NCBI RefSeq assembly: GCF_017876165.1
Contig: NZ_JAGINQ010000037.1
Location: 1 to 40,701, forward strand
From: Azospirillum soli
GTDB lineage: Bacteria > Pseudomonadota > Alphaproteobacteria > Azospirillales > Azospirillaceae
DNA length: 40,701 nucleotides
Reading direction: 5' to 3'
The notes under the pieces were generated by a model. That model did no database searches, had not been told where the DNA came from, and saw only the letters and a program-made list of their open reading frames with translations. Made by a program: the position numbers and the translations under genes. Below are positions 25,293 to 33,891 of the stretch, one piece after another. How positions within the stretch are numbered: position 1 is the first letter of the stretch; each line of letters begins with the position of its first letter.

Positions 25293-26672
25293 ATGTCTTC
25301 ACCCGCCACGTCTCCGCCCGTTCAGGCGTCCGCCAGCCTGCTCGACCGCACGGTCGGCAAGGTGCAGGCCCGCCTGCTGCCCTTCCTGCTGCTGATGTAC
25401 GTGCTTGCCTTCTTGGACCGCGCCAACATCGGTTTCGCCAAGAAGGCGTTCCAGGTGGACACCGGCATCAGCGATGCCGCCTTCGCGCTTGGCGCCGGCA
25501 TCTTCTTCATCGGCTACGCGCTGTTCGAGGTGCCGAGCAACCTGATCATGCACCGCGTCGGCGCGCGTGCCTGGATGTGCCGGATCATGGTGACCTGGGG
25601 TGTGATCTCCGCCGCCATGGCCTTCGCGCACACGGAGACGATGTTCTACTGGCTGCGCTTCCTGCTGGGCGTGGCGGAGGCCGGCTTCTTCCCCGGCGTG
25701 ATCCTGTATCTGACCTACTGGTTCCCGGCCCAATCCCGTGGCCGGGCCATGGGGCTGTTCTATTTCGGAGCGCCACTGGCCTTCATCTTCGGCAGCCCGC
25801 TGTCGGGCCTGCTGCTCGACCTCAACGGTATGGGCGGCCTGCACGGCTGGCAATGGATGTTCCTGGTCGAAGGCCTGCTGGCCTCCGTCGTCGGCGTCTG
25901 GGCCTTCTGGTACCTGGACAACCGCCCGAACGACGCCGAGTGGCTGTCCGCCGAGGAAAAGGGCGCGCTCGCCGACGCCATCGGGGCGGAGGAAGCCCAC
26001 AAGCACGCTCACGGGCCGAAGGGTGTGCTGGCTGCCCTTGCCAACCCGCGCCTGTTGTACCTCTGCGCCATCTATTTCCTGATCCAGATGAGCGTCTACG
26101 GCGTGGTCTTCTACCTGCCGACCCAGGTCGCCGGCCTGCTGGGCAAGAAGATCGGGTTCGAGGTGGGTCTGGTCACGGCCATCCCCTGGATCTGCGCGCT
26201 GGCCGCCGCCTATGTCATCCCGCGCTATTCCGACCGCACGGGTGAGCGCCGGGTGCTCGCCGCGCTGACTCTGTCGGCCGCCGGCATCGGCATCGCCGTC
26301 TCGGCGGCGGCCGGGTCGCCCTTCGTCGCGCTGCTCGCTCTGTGCGTCGCCGCCGCCGGTTTCATCGCCGTGCAGCCGCTGTTCTGGACCTTCCCCACGG
26401 GCTACCTGGGCGGCATCGCGGCGGCCAGCGGCATTGCCATGGTCAACTCGCTGGGCGCGCTCGGCGGCTTCGTCGCCCCGAACGTCAAGACCTGGGCGGA
26501 GGGCTTCTTCGCCTCCGGCGCCGCCGGTCTCTACGTGCTGGCCGGCACCACCCTGCTGGGTGCGCTGCTGATCCTCGGCCTCAAGGCGCTGCGCCTGTCG
26601 GAGCCGGCTCGGCTCAGCCGCGCGGCCACCGATGAACTGCGGGCCTCCGGCGCCGCCTACTCGCAACACTGA
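25293..26672 (+). CDS. MFS transporter, probable L-rhamnonate permease
   Basis: The 459-residue protein has about twelve membrane helices and belongs to the anion:cation symporter branch of the major facilitator superfamily, which takes up sugar acids and other organic anions. The first helix region reads LLPFLLLMYVLAFLDRANIG, followed by the VPSNLIMHRVGAR loop that is characteristic of this branch. Enteric bacteria carry a similar permease (RhmT) beside L-rhamnonate dehydratase, and here it directly precedes that gene by 20 bases. L-rhamnonate is therefore the likely substrate. GAGGAAA lies upstream of the start. Confidence 0.87.
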   Translation: MSSPATSPPVQASASLLDRTVGKVQARLLPFLLLMYVLAFLDRANIGFAKKAFQVDTGISDAAFALGAGIFFIGYALFEVPSNLIMHRVGARAWMCRIMVTWGVISAAMAFAHTETMFYWLRFLLGVAEAGFFPGVILYLTYWFPAQSRGRAMGLFYFGAPLAFIFGSPLSGLLLDLNGMGGLHGWQWMFLVEGLLASVVGVWAFWYLDNRPNDAEWLSAEEKGALADAIGAEEAHKHAHGPKGVLAALANPRLLYLCAIYFLIQMSVYGVVFYLPTQVAGLLGKKIGFEVGLVTAIPWICALAAAYVIPRYSDRTGERRVLAALTLSAAGIGIAVSAAAGSPFVALLALCVAAAGFIAVQPLFWTFPTGYLGGIAAASGIAMVNSLGALGGFVAPNVKTWAEGFFASGAAGLYVLAGTTLLGALLILGLKALRLSEPARLSRAATDELRASGAAYSQH

Positions 26673-26692
26673 AAGCAACGGGAACCGAACCC

Positions 26693-27871
26693 ATGAGCGT
26701 GCCAACCATCCGTCAGGTCCGTGCCTTCACCGTGCGCGGCGGTGGCGCCGACTATCACGACCAAGGCGCCGACCATTGGATCGACGACCACATCGCCACC
26801 CCCATGAGCAAGTATCCGGAGTACCGGCAGAGCCGCCAGACCTTCGGTCTGAACGTGCTGGGCACCCTCGTGGTGGAAGTTGAGGCGTCCGACGGCACCA
26901 TCGGCTTCGCGGTCACCACCGGCGGCGAGATCGGCGCCTGGATCGTGGAAAAGCACCTGTCCCGCTTCGTCGAGGGCCAGCGCGTCACCGACATCGAGAA
27001 GATCTGGGACCAGATGTTCAACGGCTCCCTCTTCTACGGGCGCAAGGGCATCGTGCTGAACGCCATCTCCGGCGTCGATCTGGCGCTGTGGGACCTGCTG
27101 GGCAAGGTGCGGGGGGAGCCGGTGTACCAACTCCTCGGCGGGCCGGTGCGGGACGAGCTTCAATTCTACGCCACCGGTGCGCGTCCGGACCTCGCCAAGC
27201 AGATGGGCTTCATCGGCGGCAAGCTGCCGCTGCACCACGGCCCGGCCGAGGGCGAGGAGGGACTGCGCAAGAACCTCGCCCTGCTGGCCGACATGCGGGA
27301 GCGCGTCGGCGACGATTTCTGGCTGATGTACGACTGCTGGATGAGCCTCGACCTCAACTACGCCACGCGGCTGGCGCAGGGGGCGCATGAGCTGGGTCTG
27401 AAGTGGATCGAGGAGGCGTTGCCGCCCGATGATTACTGGGGTTACGCGCAGCTGCGCCGCAACGTGCCGAAGGGCATGCTGGTGACCACCGGCGAGCACG
27501 AGGCCACGCGCTGGGGCTTCCGCATGCTGCTGGAGATGGGCTGCTGCGACATCATCCAGCCGGACGTGGGCTGGTGCGGCGGCATCACCGAGCTGATCAA
27601 GATCTCGGCGCTGGCCGACGCGCACAACGCGCTGGTCGTGCCGCATGGATCGAGCGTCTACAGCTACCACTTCGTCGTCACCCGACATAACAGCCCGTTT
27701 GCCGAGTTCCTGATGATGGCGCCGAAGGCGGACAAGGTGGTGCCGATGTTCACGCCGCTCCTGCTCGACGAGCCGGTGCCGGTGAACGGCCGCCTGAAGG
27801 TTCCGGAAACGCCGGGCTTCGGCGTCCGCCTGAACCCGGACTGCGCGCTGTCGCGTCCCCACACGCACTGA
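26693..27871 (+). CDS. rhmD: L-rhamnonate dehydratase
   Basis: This 392-residue enolase-superfamily enzyme removes water from L-rhamnonate to give 2-keto-3-deoxy-L-rhamnonate. The N-terminal cap closely matches known L-rhamnonate dehydratases, including GADYHDQGADHWIDDHIAT and PMSKYPEYRQSRQTFG. Likely metal ligands are Asp214 (MYDCWMS), Glu240 (KWIEEALP) and Glu268 (TTGEHEA), with Asp291 in QPDVGWCGG and the catalytic His318 in VVPHGSSVY. The C-terminal segment ending RPHTH is also typical. It is the last gene of the four-gene set and is followed by a hairpin at 27904-27933. No L-rhamnose dehydrogenase or lactonase gene accompanies it. Confidence 0.92.
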   Translation: MSVPTIRQVRAFTVRGGGADYHDQGADHWIDDHIATPMSKYPEYRQSRQTFGLNVLGTLVVEVEASDGTIGFAVTTGGEIGAWIVEKHLSRFVEGQRVTDIEKIWDQMFNGSLFYGRKGIVLNAISGVDLALWDLLGKVRGEPVYQLLGGPVRDELQFYATGARPDLAKQMGFIGGKLPLHHGPAEGEEGLRKNLALLADMRERVGDDFWLMYDCWMSLDLNYATRLAQGAHELGLKWIEEALPPDDYWGYAQLRRNVPKGMLVTTGEHEATRWGFRMLLEMGCCDIIQPDVGWCGGITELIKISALADAHNALVVPHGSSVYSYHFVVTRHNSPFAEFLMMAPKADKVVPMFTPLLLDEPVPVNGRLKVPETPGFGVRLNPDCALSRPHTH

Positions 27872-27903
27872 GGCCGGAGCCGGGAACCGGCGCGGGAGGC
27901 ATT

Positions 27904-27933
27904 GTGTGACGACCCTGTATCAGGTCGTCGCAC
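27904..27933. terminator. Stem-loop between converging operons
   Basis: GTGTGACGACC at 27904-27914 pairs with GGTCGTCGCAC at 27923-27933 (11 pairs, one of them G-U) around an 8-base loop. It lies 33 bases after the rhamnonate dehydratase stop and 68 bases from the stop of the opposing phosphatase gene. There is no T-run on either side, so it may need Rho or act mainly on mRNA stability. Confidence 0.5.
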
Positions 27934-28001
27934 GGTGCCTATCTCCTCCAGCCGATTGCGCACCGCCGCACAACCGGCAAAAACTCACAAGCTCCGGCCC
28001 C

Positions 28002-28703
28002 TTACTTCAGGGCTGGCCGATAGCGAAGAGCCACGGTTTCCATGGATGTTTCCCGGATGGTTTCCTTGATCGGATCGTAGGCCGTCACGTTGATGGCGCG
28101 GACGATCAGCCGTGGTTCGCCCGTTTCCCGCGTGTCGGCGTCGATGATGCTGAGCCCGGCGAGATCCTGTTCCAACGCAGCCATGCCGGGCAGTCCGCAG
28201 CCGAGCGCCCGGCAGAGAATGGCCCGGTTGACCGCGTCGTGGGCGACCAGCAGAAGCGACGTCCAGCCGGGATCGGCGAGCAGGGCGGAGAAGGCCGTCC
28301 ACACACGCTCCGTGAAGGTCGCGAAGCTCTCCCCTCCGAGAAAGCAGGCGTCGGGGTCACCGGCGTCCCGATAGGCGTTGGCGAGCAGGGCGCCCACCCT
28401 CTCCGCAGGCAGATCGCGCAGGCGACCGCCGCGGATCTCCAGAAAGCCGGGATCCTCGGCCAGCGGCAGCCCACGTCCTTCGATCAGGATTTCGGCCGTC
28501 TCGCGGGTCCGAGGCAGGCCGGAACACACGGCGCGGTCGAACGTGACGGGTGCCAGCCAACGGGCGAGCGCCGCAACCTGACGGCGCCCGTGCTCCGTCA
28601 GGGGAACGGTGCGGGGGTTGAGCGGCTGCCCAGCCTCATCGAAGTATGTCACGTCGCCGTGCCGCACGAGATGGATGCGCCGCCGCATGACGGGGTCTCT
28701 CAT
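28002..28703 (-). CDS. Histidine phosphatase superfamily protein
   Basis: The 233-residue protein carries the phosphohistidine motif HLVRHGDVTYF, in which the His of RHG is phosphorylated during catalysis, and the second active-site His in LLLVAHDAVNRAIL. Members hydrolyse phosphate esters ranging from sugar phosphates to cofactor precursors. Its start overlaps the stop of the SDR gene as ATGA at 28700-28703, so it is the last gene of the minus-strand operon. The operon's first gene encodes an acyl-CoA kinase-like protein, so this phosphatase could remove stalled phosphorylated intermediates. That is inference; the substrate is unknown. An alternative ATG at 28688 begins at MRRRIHL. Confidence 0.85.
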   Translation of the reverse strand: MRDPVMRRRIHLVRHGDVTYFDEAGQPLNPRTVPLTEHGRRQVAALARWLAPVTFDRAVCSGLPRTRETAEILIEGRGLPLAEDPGFLEIRGGRLRDLPAERVGALLANAYRDAGDPDACFLGGESFATFTERVWTAFSALLADPGWTSLLLVAHDAVNRAILCRALGCGLPGMAALEQDLAGLSIIDADTRETGEPRLIVRAINVTAYDPIKETIRETSMETVALRYRPALK

Positions 28704-29461
28704 TTCGGCTGAAGGCGCAACGCGCCATCGAGGCGGATGACCGATCCGTTAACCATTGGGTTCTCCACGATGGACAGGGCCATGCGCGCGTACTCTTCCG
28801 GTTTGCCGAACCGTCGCGGAAACGGAATGGTCGCGGTGATGGCATCCTGAACGTCCTGCGGTATCGCGGTGACCATGGGCGTGCCGAACAGGCCTGGTGC
28901 GATGGTGACGACGCGGATGCCATGACGGGCCAGTTCCCGCGCAGCGGGCAGCGTGAGGGCGGCAACCCCGCCTTTGGACGCCGCGTAGGCCGCCTGGCCG
29001 ATCTGCCCCTCGTAGGCGGCGATCGAGGCTGTGTTGACAATGACGCCGCGCTCATCGTCGTCCAGGGGCTCCAAAGCCGCCATGGCGGCGGCGGCGAGCC
29101 GCATCATGTTGAAGGTCCCGATCAGATTGACCTGGACGACGCGGGCGAAATCCTCCAGAGGCAGCGGCCCCTCGCGGCCGACGATCCGGCCGGCCGGCGC
29201 GATGCCGGCACAGTTCACGAGGATGCGGGCCGGGCCATGCTCACGGGCTGCGGCTGTCAGGGCCCATTCCGCCGAGCCGGCGTCCGACACGTCGCAGGAA
29301 ACGGCGAGCGCGCCGATGTCCTCGGCCAAGGGCGCAAGCCGTTCGGCCGAAAGGTCGAGAAGAGCGACACGGGCGCCCGCGGCGGCCAGGGCACGAGCGG
29401 TGGCTGCCCCGAGGCCGGACGCGGCTCCGGTGACGATCGCCGGCTGATTGGTCAGAATCAT
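28700..29461 (-). CDS. SDR 3-hydroxyacyl-CoA dehydrogenase, HSD10-like
   Basis: This 253-residue short-chain dehydrogenase resembles type II 3-hydroxyacyl-CoA dehydrogenases (HSD17B10 family), which oxidise 3-hydroxyacyl-CoA or 3-hydroxy-2-methylacyl-CoA with NAD. It has TGAASGLG at the start, NCAGI, the active-site YAASK and the diagnostic AARELARHGIRVVTIAPG followed by LFGTPM. In this operon it would provide the oxidation between the enoyl-CoA hydratase (38461) and thiolase (37294) encoded on the facing operon. It follows the nitroreductase gene after 99 bases and overlaps the phosphatase start. Confidence 0.87.
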   Translation of the reverse strand: MILTNQPAIVTGAASGLGAATARALAAAGARVALLDLSAERLAPLAEDIGALAVSCDVSDAGSAEWALTAAAREHGPARILVNCAGIAPAGRIVGREGPLPLEDFARVVQVNLIGTFNMMRLAAAAMAALEPLDDDERGVIVNTASIAAYEGQIGQAAYAASKGGVAALTLPAARELARHGIRVVTIAPGLFGTPMVTAIPQDVQDAITATIPFPRRFGKPEEYARMALSIVENPMVNGSVIRLDGALRLQPK

Positions 29462-29560
29462 GGCAATTCCTAAGTCGGGAAAAATGGGGGGTGTCCGCCG
29501 ATCAGGGAGGCCGGCGCGAAACGTCGAACCGTAGGCGATGCCCGCCTTTAGAACCCGCCT

Positions 29561-30271
29561 TCAGAATCCGGTGAAGCGGGTGAACTCGGACACCGGCGCG
29601 CGTTCGGTCTCCAGGCGGTTTTCCGGCGCGTCCGGGTCGGCGTGGCCCAGCGCCATGCCGCTCGCCAGGATCTCCGTGTCGGGGATGCCGAGATGGCGGC
29701 TGACGATGCGATGGTACTTGTTGAACGCCGCCTGCGGGCAGGTGTCGAGACCGAGACCGCGCGCCGCGACCATCACGTTCTCCATGAACATGCCGAGGTC
29801 GAGCCAGCTTCCCAGCTCCATCCGGCGGTCCAGCGTGAAGAAAAGGCCCACCGGCGCGCCGAAGAAGTCATAGTTGCGGGCGTGCTGGCGCGCCATGGCC
29901 TCCTTGTCGCCCTTAGCGATGCCCAGCGTGCCGTACAGATCCCAGCCGATCTTGCGGCGGCGGGCCAGATAGGGCTCGAACCACTGGGTCGGATAGTACT
30001 GGTATTCCTCTCCCCCCTCGGCATCGGTGGGATCGAAATGCGCCGCTTGCAGTTCGGCCGACAGCGCATGACGGGGGGCGCCGGCGATCACATAGACCTT
30101 CCAGGGCTGGATGTTAGACCCGCTGGGCGCCCGGCTGGCGAGGCTCAGGATGAATTCGACCGTCTCGCGGGGCACCGGTTCGGCCGTGAAGGCGCGCACG
30201 CTGCGGCGGGTACGGATGGCCTCGACCGCCGACAGCTGTGCGCGGGTGGAGGGTGGGAGGGGACAATCCAT
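29561..30271 (-). CDS. Nitroreductase family FMN oxidoreductase
   Basis: The 236-residue protein shows the nitroreductase fold: RTRRSVRAFTAEPVP near the N-terminus and APSGSNIQPWKVYVI for FMN contacts. Family members use NAD(P)H and FMN to reduce nitro groups, quinones or activated double bonds. Its presence in an acyl-CoA degradation operon is unusual and may indicate reduction of an unsaturated or quinone-like substrate, or an unrelated redox task. It begins 22 bases after the regulator gene and is probably co-transcribed. Nothing in the sequence reveals the substrate. Confidence 0.87.
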   Translation of the reverse strand: MDCPLPPSTRAQLSAVEAIRTRRSVRAFTAEPVPRETVEFILSLASRAPSGSNIQPWKVYVIAGAPRHALSAELQAAHFDPTDAEGGEEYQYYPTQWFEPYLARRRKIGWDLYGTLGIAKGDKEAMARQHARNYDFFGAPVGLFFTLDRRMELGSWLDLGMFMENVMVAARGLGLDTCPQAAFNKYHRIVSRHLGIPDTEILASGMALGHADPDAPENRLETERAPVSEFTRFTGF

Positions 30272-30293
30272 GGCGACGCCTCATTTGCAGCCG

Positions 30294-31058
30294 TCACTCC
30301 GCCACCAAGGGAAGGGAGGACGGTTCGACCTGTGCGTGTATGTCCAGATTGGCAAGCTCATAGCCCCGCCGGAAATCGACGATGTGCTTTTCCATCCAGC
30401 TTTTCGCCGTTTGCGGATCGCGGTTGCGGATGCCTTCCAGGATCTTGTCGTGGGCGAAAAATAGGCGCTCGCCGGCGTTCAGCCGCGACATGACGTTGTA
30501 GAAGGCCGGGTAGAACAGATGGCTCAGCGGCTCCCGCGCCAGCAGCAGGGCCCGGTTGTGGGAGGCCCTGGCGATCAGGTGATGGAACTCGATGTCCAGT
30601 TCCGTCAGGCTTTCACTGTTGGCGAGCGAGCGGCGCGTGCGCTCCAGATTGTCCTCCAACGCGGCGATCTCCTCCTCCGTGGCCCGCTCGGCGGCCAGTT
30701 CGGCGGCGACCGGCTCAAGCGCCATGATGGTCTCCCAGAGTTCCTGGAAGGTGACCTCGTGCAGCACCATGGCACGGCTCACATGGGCCGCCGTCTCGTG
30801 ATAGTGCGGCACGCTGGCGAACAGCTTCTTGCCGCCCCGGCGCCGGACCAGCCCGTTCTGCTCCAGCAGCCGGATGCCCTCGCGCACGGTGGAGCGGTTG
30901 ACGCCCAGCTGCTCGGCCAGGGCGGTTTCCGAGGGCAGGACGTCACCGGCCTTGATCGTGCCCTGCATGATCTGCCGCTCGATGGCCTGGGACACGACCT
31001 TGTAGGCCGGCGCGATGGAAATCTTCTCGATGGAGAGCTTGCGGGTGGCCTTCATCAT
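30294..31058 (-). CDS. GntR family regulator, FadR/FCD type
   Basis: The 254-residue regulator has a winged helix-turn-helix at about residues 18-85 (LPSETALAEQLGVNRSTVREGIRLLEQNGL) and an all-helical FCD effector domain, the layout of FadR-subgroup GntR proteins. These bind palindromes with a TTGTnnnACAA-like core and usually release on binding a metabolite. Two such palindromes, TTGTCCGACAA and TTGTCGGACAA, sit over the two divergent promoters at 37011-37023 and 37196-37206. It therefore probably represses both operons, including its own. Its ATG overlaps the ligase stop as ATGA. Confidence 0.9.
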   Translation of the reverse strand: MMKATRKLSIEKISIAPAYKVVSQAIERQIMQGTIKAGDVLPSETALAEQLGVNRSTVREGIRLLEQNGLVRRRGGKKLFASVPHYHETAAHVSRAMVLHEVTFQELWETIMALEPVAAELAAERATEEEIAALEDNLERTRRSLANSESLTELDIEFHHLIARASHNRALLLAREPLSHLFYPAFYNVMSRLNAGERLFFAHDKILEGIRNRDPQTAKSWMEKHIVDFRRGYELANLDIHAQVEPSSLPLVAE

Positions 31059-32668
31059 TCCTTACCGTGGTCTGCGAATTCACGTTCCTTGAGGACGCGC
31101 CGGCGGATTTTGCCGCTTACCGTCTTGGGCAGTTCCTCGACGAATTCGATCCGCCGCGGGTACTTGTAGGGTGCGGTGATGGATTTGACGAAAGTCTGCA
31201 ATTCCTTGACCAGTTCCGGCGTGCCCTGGATTCCGGCGCGCAGGACGACGAAGGCCTTGACCACCTCGCCGCGCTCCTCGTCGGGGCTGGGAACGGCCGC
31301 GCATTCCTGCACCGCGTCGTGCTCGATCAAGGCGTTCTCGACCTCCAGCGGCCCGATGCGGTAGCCGGCGGAATTAATAACGTCATCGTTGCGCCCGAGG
31401 AAGTAGAAGTATCCATCCTCATCAACCATGGACATGTCCCCCGTCAGGAACCACGCGCCATCCGGTCCCTCGATGCGCGACTGGGCCGTACGGTCCGGGT
31501 CGTTCCAGTAGCCGAGCATCGCCTGCGGGTTGGGAAGGCGCATGGCGAGTTGGCCGGGCGTGCCCGGCGGCTGGCGCCGGCCATCCTCGTCCAGAATGCC
31601 CATTTCCGTGCCGGGGGACGGCAGGCCCATGGAGCCCGGCTTCGGCGGCCGGTCGACCATGGTCAGCACGGTCATCAGCGTCTCGGTCTGGCCGTAGGCC
31701 TCGCGCAGCGGAATGCCGGTCAGGGCCTGCCAGCGTTCCACCACCGCCGGGTTGACGGACTCGCCCGCCGACACGGCGTGCCGCAGGGACGACAGGTCGA
31801 AGCTGGAAATGTCCTCCTGGACCAGACGGCGGAACTCGGTCGCGGCGCCGCAGAAGACATTGACGCGGTGGCGCTGGATCAGCTCGAAGCGATGGCGCGG
31901 CTCGAACGGCCCGTCGTGGAAGACCACCGCCGCGCCCCGGCTCCACGGGCCGAACAGAATGCTGGTGCCGGCCTTGCTCCAGCCGGTGTCCGCCGTGCAC
32001 CACATGACATCGCCGGGATTGAGTCCCAACCAGTGTTCCGCCGACACGCGCCAGGCGTAGAGGCCGCGCGCGGCGTGCGTGACCCCCTTGGGATGCCCGG
32101 TGGAGCCCGACGTGTAATAGATGATGGCAGGGTCGTCCGGCTGCATGCGGGCCGCCTCGAACCGGTCCGAGGCGCCGTCCAGGGCCGTGGCGACGTCGAT
32201 CCAGCCCGGAGCCCCGCCGACCGACAGGCGGACCTCCAGCGGCGCGCCGATGTCGGCGAATTTGGCGGCGTTGGCCGCCGTGGTCACCACCGCCCGCGCA
32301 CCGCTCTGCGTGGCGCGATAGGTCACGTCGCGTTGCGTCAGCATGTCGATGCAGGGGATCGGCACGGCCCCGAGCTTCAGGCAGCCGACCAGGGCGATCT
32401 GCCACTGCGGCACGCGCGGCAGCATCACCAGAACCCGGTCGCCTTTGCGGATTCCGTGGTTTGCCAGCACGTTGGCGAAGCGGTTGGTCAGCCGCGCCAT
32501 GTCGGCGTAGGTGTAGCGTTCCTCACGCCCCTCGGCGTTCGACCACAGCAGCGCCACGCGTGTCGGATCCTCGGCGAAGCGATCGACCACGTCGGCGCCG
32601 AAGTTGAAGGTGGCCGGCACGTTCCACTGGAAGCCTGCTTGCTGGCCGTGCTGGGTGGTGGTCGCCAT
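31055..32668 (-). CDS. AMP-dependent acyl-CoA synthetase
   Basis: The 537-residue protein belongs to the ANL superfamily and should activate a carboxylic acid to its CoA thioester using ATP. Motifs are YYTSGSTGHPKG (phosphate loop), REAYGQTET, FLTGDMSMVDEDGYFYF and the C-terminal SGKIRRRVLKERE, whose Lys catalyses adenylation. The general style is that of medium-chain (ACSM-like) ligases. GGAGGG lies six bases before the ATG at 32668; the long frame running to 33910 is read-through into the upstream gene. In the levulinate pathway of Pseudomonas a comparable ligase (LvaE) performs the first step. The exact acid is not evident here. Confidence 0.9.
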   Translation of the reverse strand: MATTTQHGQQAGFQWNVPATFNFGADVVDRFAEDPTRVALLWSNAEGREERYTYADMARLTNRFANVLANHGIRKGDRVLVMLPRVPQWQIALVGCLKLGAVPIPCIDMLTQRDVTYRATQSGARAVVTTAANAAKFADIGAPLEVRLSVGGAPGWIDVATALDGASDRFEAARMQPDDPAIIYYTSGSTGHPKGVTHAARGLYAWRVSAEHWLGLNPGDVMWCTADTGWSKAGTSILFGPWSRGAAVVFHDGPFEPRHRFELIQRHRVNVFCGAATEFRRLVQEDISSFDLSSLRHAVSAGESVNPAVVERWQALTGIPLREAYGQTETLMTVLTMVDRPPKPGSMGLPSPGTEMGILDEDGRRQPPGTPGQLAMRLPNPQAMLGYWNDPDRTAQSRIEGPDGAWFLTGDMSMVDEDGYFYFLGRNDDVINSAGYRIGPLEVENALIEHDAVQECAAVPSPDEERGEVVKAFVVLRAGIQGTPELVKELQTFVKSITAPYKYPRRIEFVEELPKTVSGKIRRRVLKEREFADHGKE

Positions 32669-32694
32669 AACGTTCCCTCCGGTGCTTTCTTCGT

Positions 32695-33891
32695 TCAGAT
32701 CGCGCTCTTCCGGCGCATGTCCGCAATGTCGTCGGCGGTGTAGCCAAGCGACCGCAGAACCTCGTCGTTGTGCTCGCCCAGCAGCGGCGGCGGGGTGCGC
32801 AGCCGGCCCGGCGTGTCCGAGAACTTGATGGGAAAGCCGAGCTGCGGGATGCGGCCTTCCACGGGATGCTCCATTTCCAACAGCATCTCGCGGTGCTTCA
32901 GCTGCGGATCGTCGAACGCTTCCCGCATCGTGTTGACCGGCGCCACAGGCAGGTCGGCGGGACCGAGCAGGCCCATCCATTCGTCGCAGGTCTTTGTCGC
33001 CATCAGGTCGGCGACGCGGCGCATCTGCGCTTCGGCCTCCGCGCCCTCGGGCCACTGCGCCTCCTTCAGGTCGGACAGGCCGACGAGGTCGCAGAAGCGG
33101 TTCCAGAAGGTCTCCTCGATCAGCCCCAGTGTGATGTGCCGGCCATCCGCGCAACGGAACACGTTGTAGCAGGGCGCCTGGCCGAGGAAACGGCGCTCCC
33201 CGCCCTTCGGCTCGACCCCGGCGAAGAAGTAATCGGCGGCGTGGTACGGCAGCCAGGCGACCAGCCCGTCCGTCATCGACACGTCGACGAACTGCCCCTT
33301 GCCGGTCTGCCCGCGCGCCAGCACGGCGGCGAGGATGCCGAAGGCCGCCATGAGGGACCCGCCGCCCTGGTCGGCGATGGACAGGCCGGGCACGATCGGC
33401 CCCTCGCCCGCCTTGCCGAACAGCTGCAACGCGCCGGCCAGCGCCATGTAGTTCAGGTCGTGGCCGGGCGTCTTCGCGTAGGGGCCGTCCTGCCCGAAGC
33501 CGGAGATGGCGCAGTAGATCAGCCGGGGATTCTCCGCCGCCAGCGTCTCGTACCCCATCCCCAGCCGGTCCATGACGCCGGGGCGGAAACCTTCCACCAG
33601 AATGTCGGCGCGGGCGGCGAGACGGCGAAGGACGGTCTTGCCCTCCTCCGTCTTCAGGTTGACCGTGATGCTCTTCTTGTTGCGGTTCAGCAGCAGGAAG
33701 GAGCCGGATTCCTTCACGTTCAGCGGCGGGAATTCGCGGTTGTAGTCGCCGCGCCCGGGCTCCTCGACCTTGATGACCTCGGCCCCCAGGTCGGCCAGCA
33801 TCTGCGTGCAGAAGGCGCCGGGCAGCAGCCGGGTGAGGTCCAGGACCGTCAGGCCGGTCAGGGCGTCCTTGAATGCGGATATGGCGGTCAT
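32695..33891 (-). CDS. CaiB/BaiF family CoA-transferase or acyl-CoA racemase
   Basis: The 398-residue product is a type III CoA-transferase fold protein. The opening LTVLDLTRLLPGAFCTQMLADLGAEVIKVE and the later LLNRNKKSITVNLK are standard, and PGHDLNYMALAGAL carries the conserved catalytic Asp. The sequence leans toward alpha-methylacyl-CoA racemase, which epimerises 2-methyl-branched acyl-CoAs, but the group also moves CoA between acids. Either would fit: racemisation of a branched substrate, or CoA recycling alongside the ligase. The ATG at 33891 overlaps the SDR stop as ATGA; another start at 33903 would add four residues. Confidence 0.87.
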   Translation of the reverse strand: MTAISAFKDALTGLTVLDLTRLLPGAFCTQMLADLGAEVIKVEEPGRGDYNREFPPLNVKESGSFLLLNRNKKSITVNLKTEEGKTVLRRLAARADILVEGFRPGVMDRLGMGYETLAAENPRLIYCAISGFGQDGPYAKTPGHDLNYMALAGALQLFGKAGEGPIVPGLSIADQGGGSLMAAFGILAAVLARGQTGKGQFVDVSMTDGLVAWLPYHAADYFFAGVEPKGGERRFLGQAPCYNVFRCADGRHITLGLIEETFWNRFCDLVGLSDLKEAQWPEGAEAEAQMRRVADLMATKTCDEWMGLLGPADLPVAPVNTMREAFDDPQLKHREMLLEMEHPVEGRIPQLGFPIKFSDTPGRLRTPPPLLGEHNDEVLRSLGYTADDIADMRRKSAI

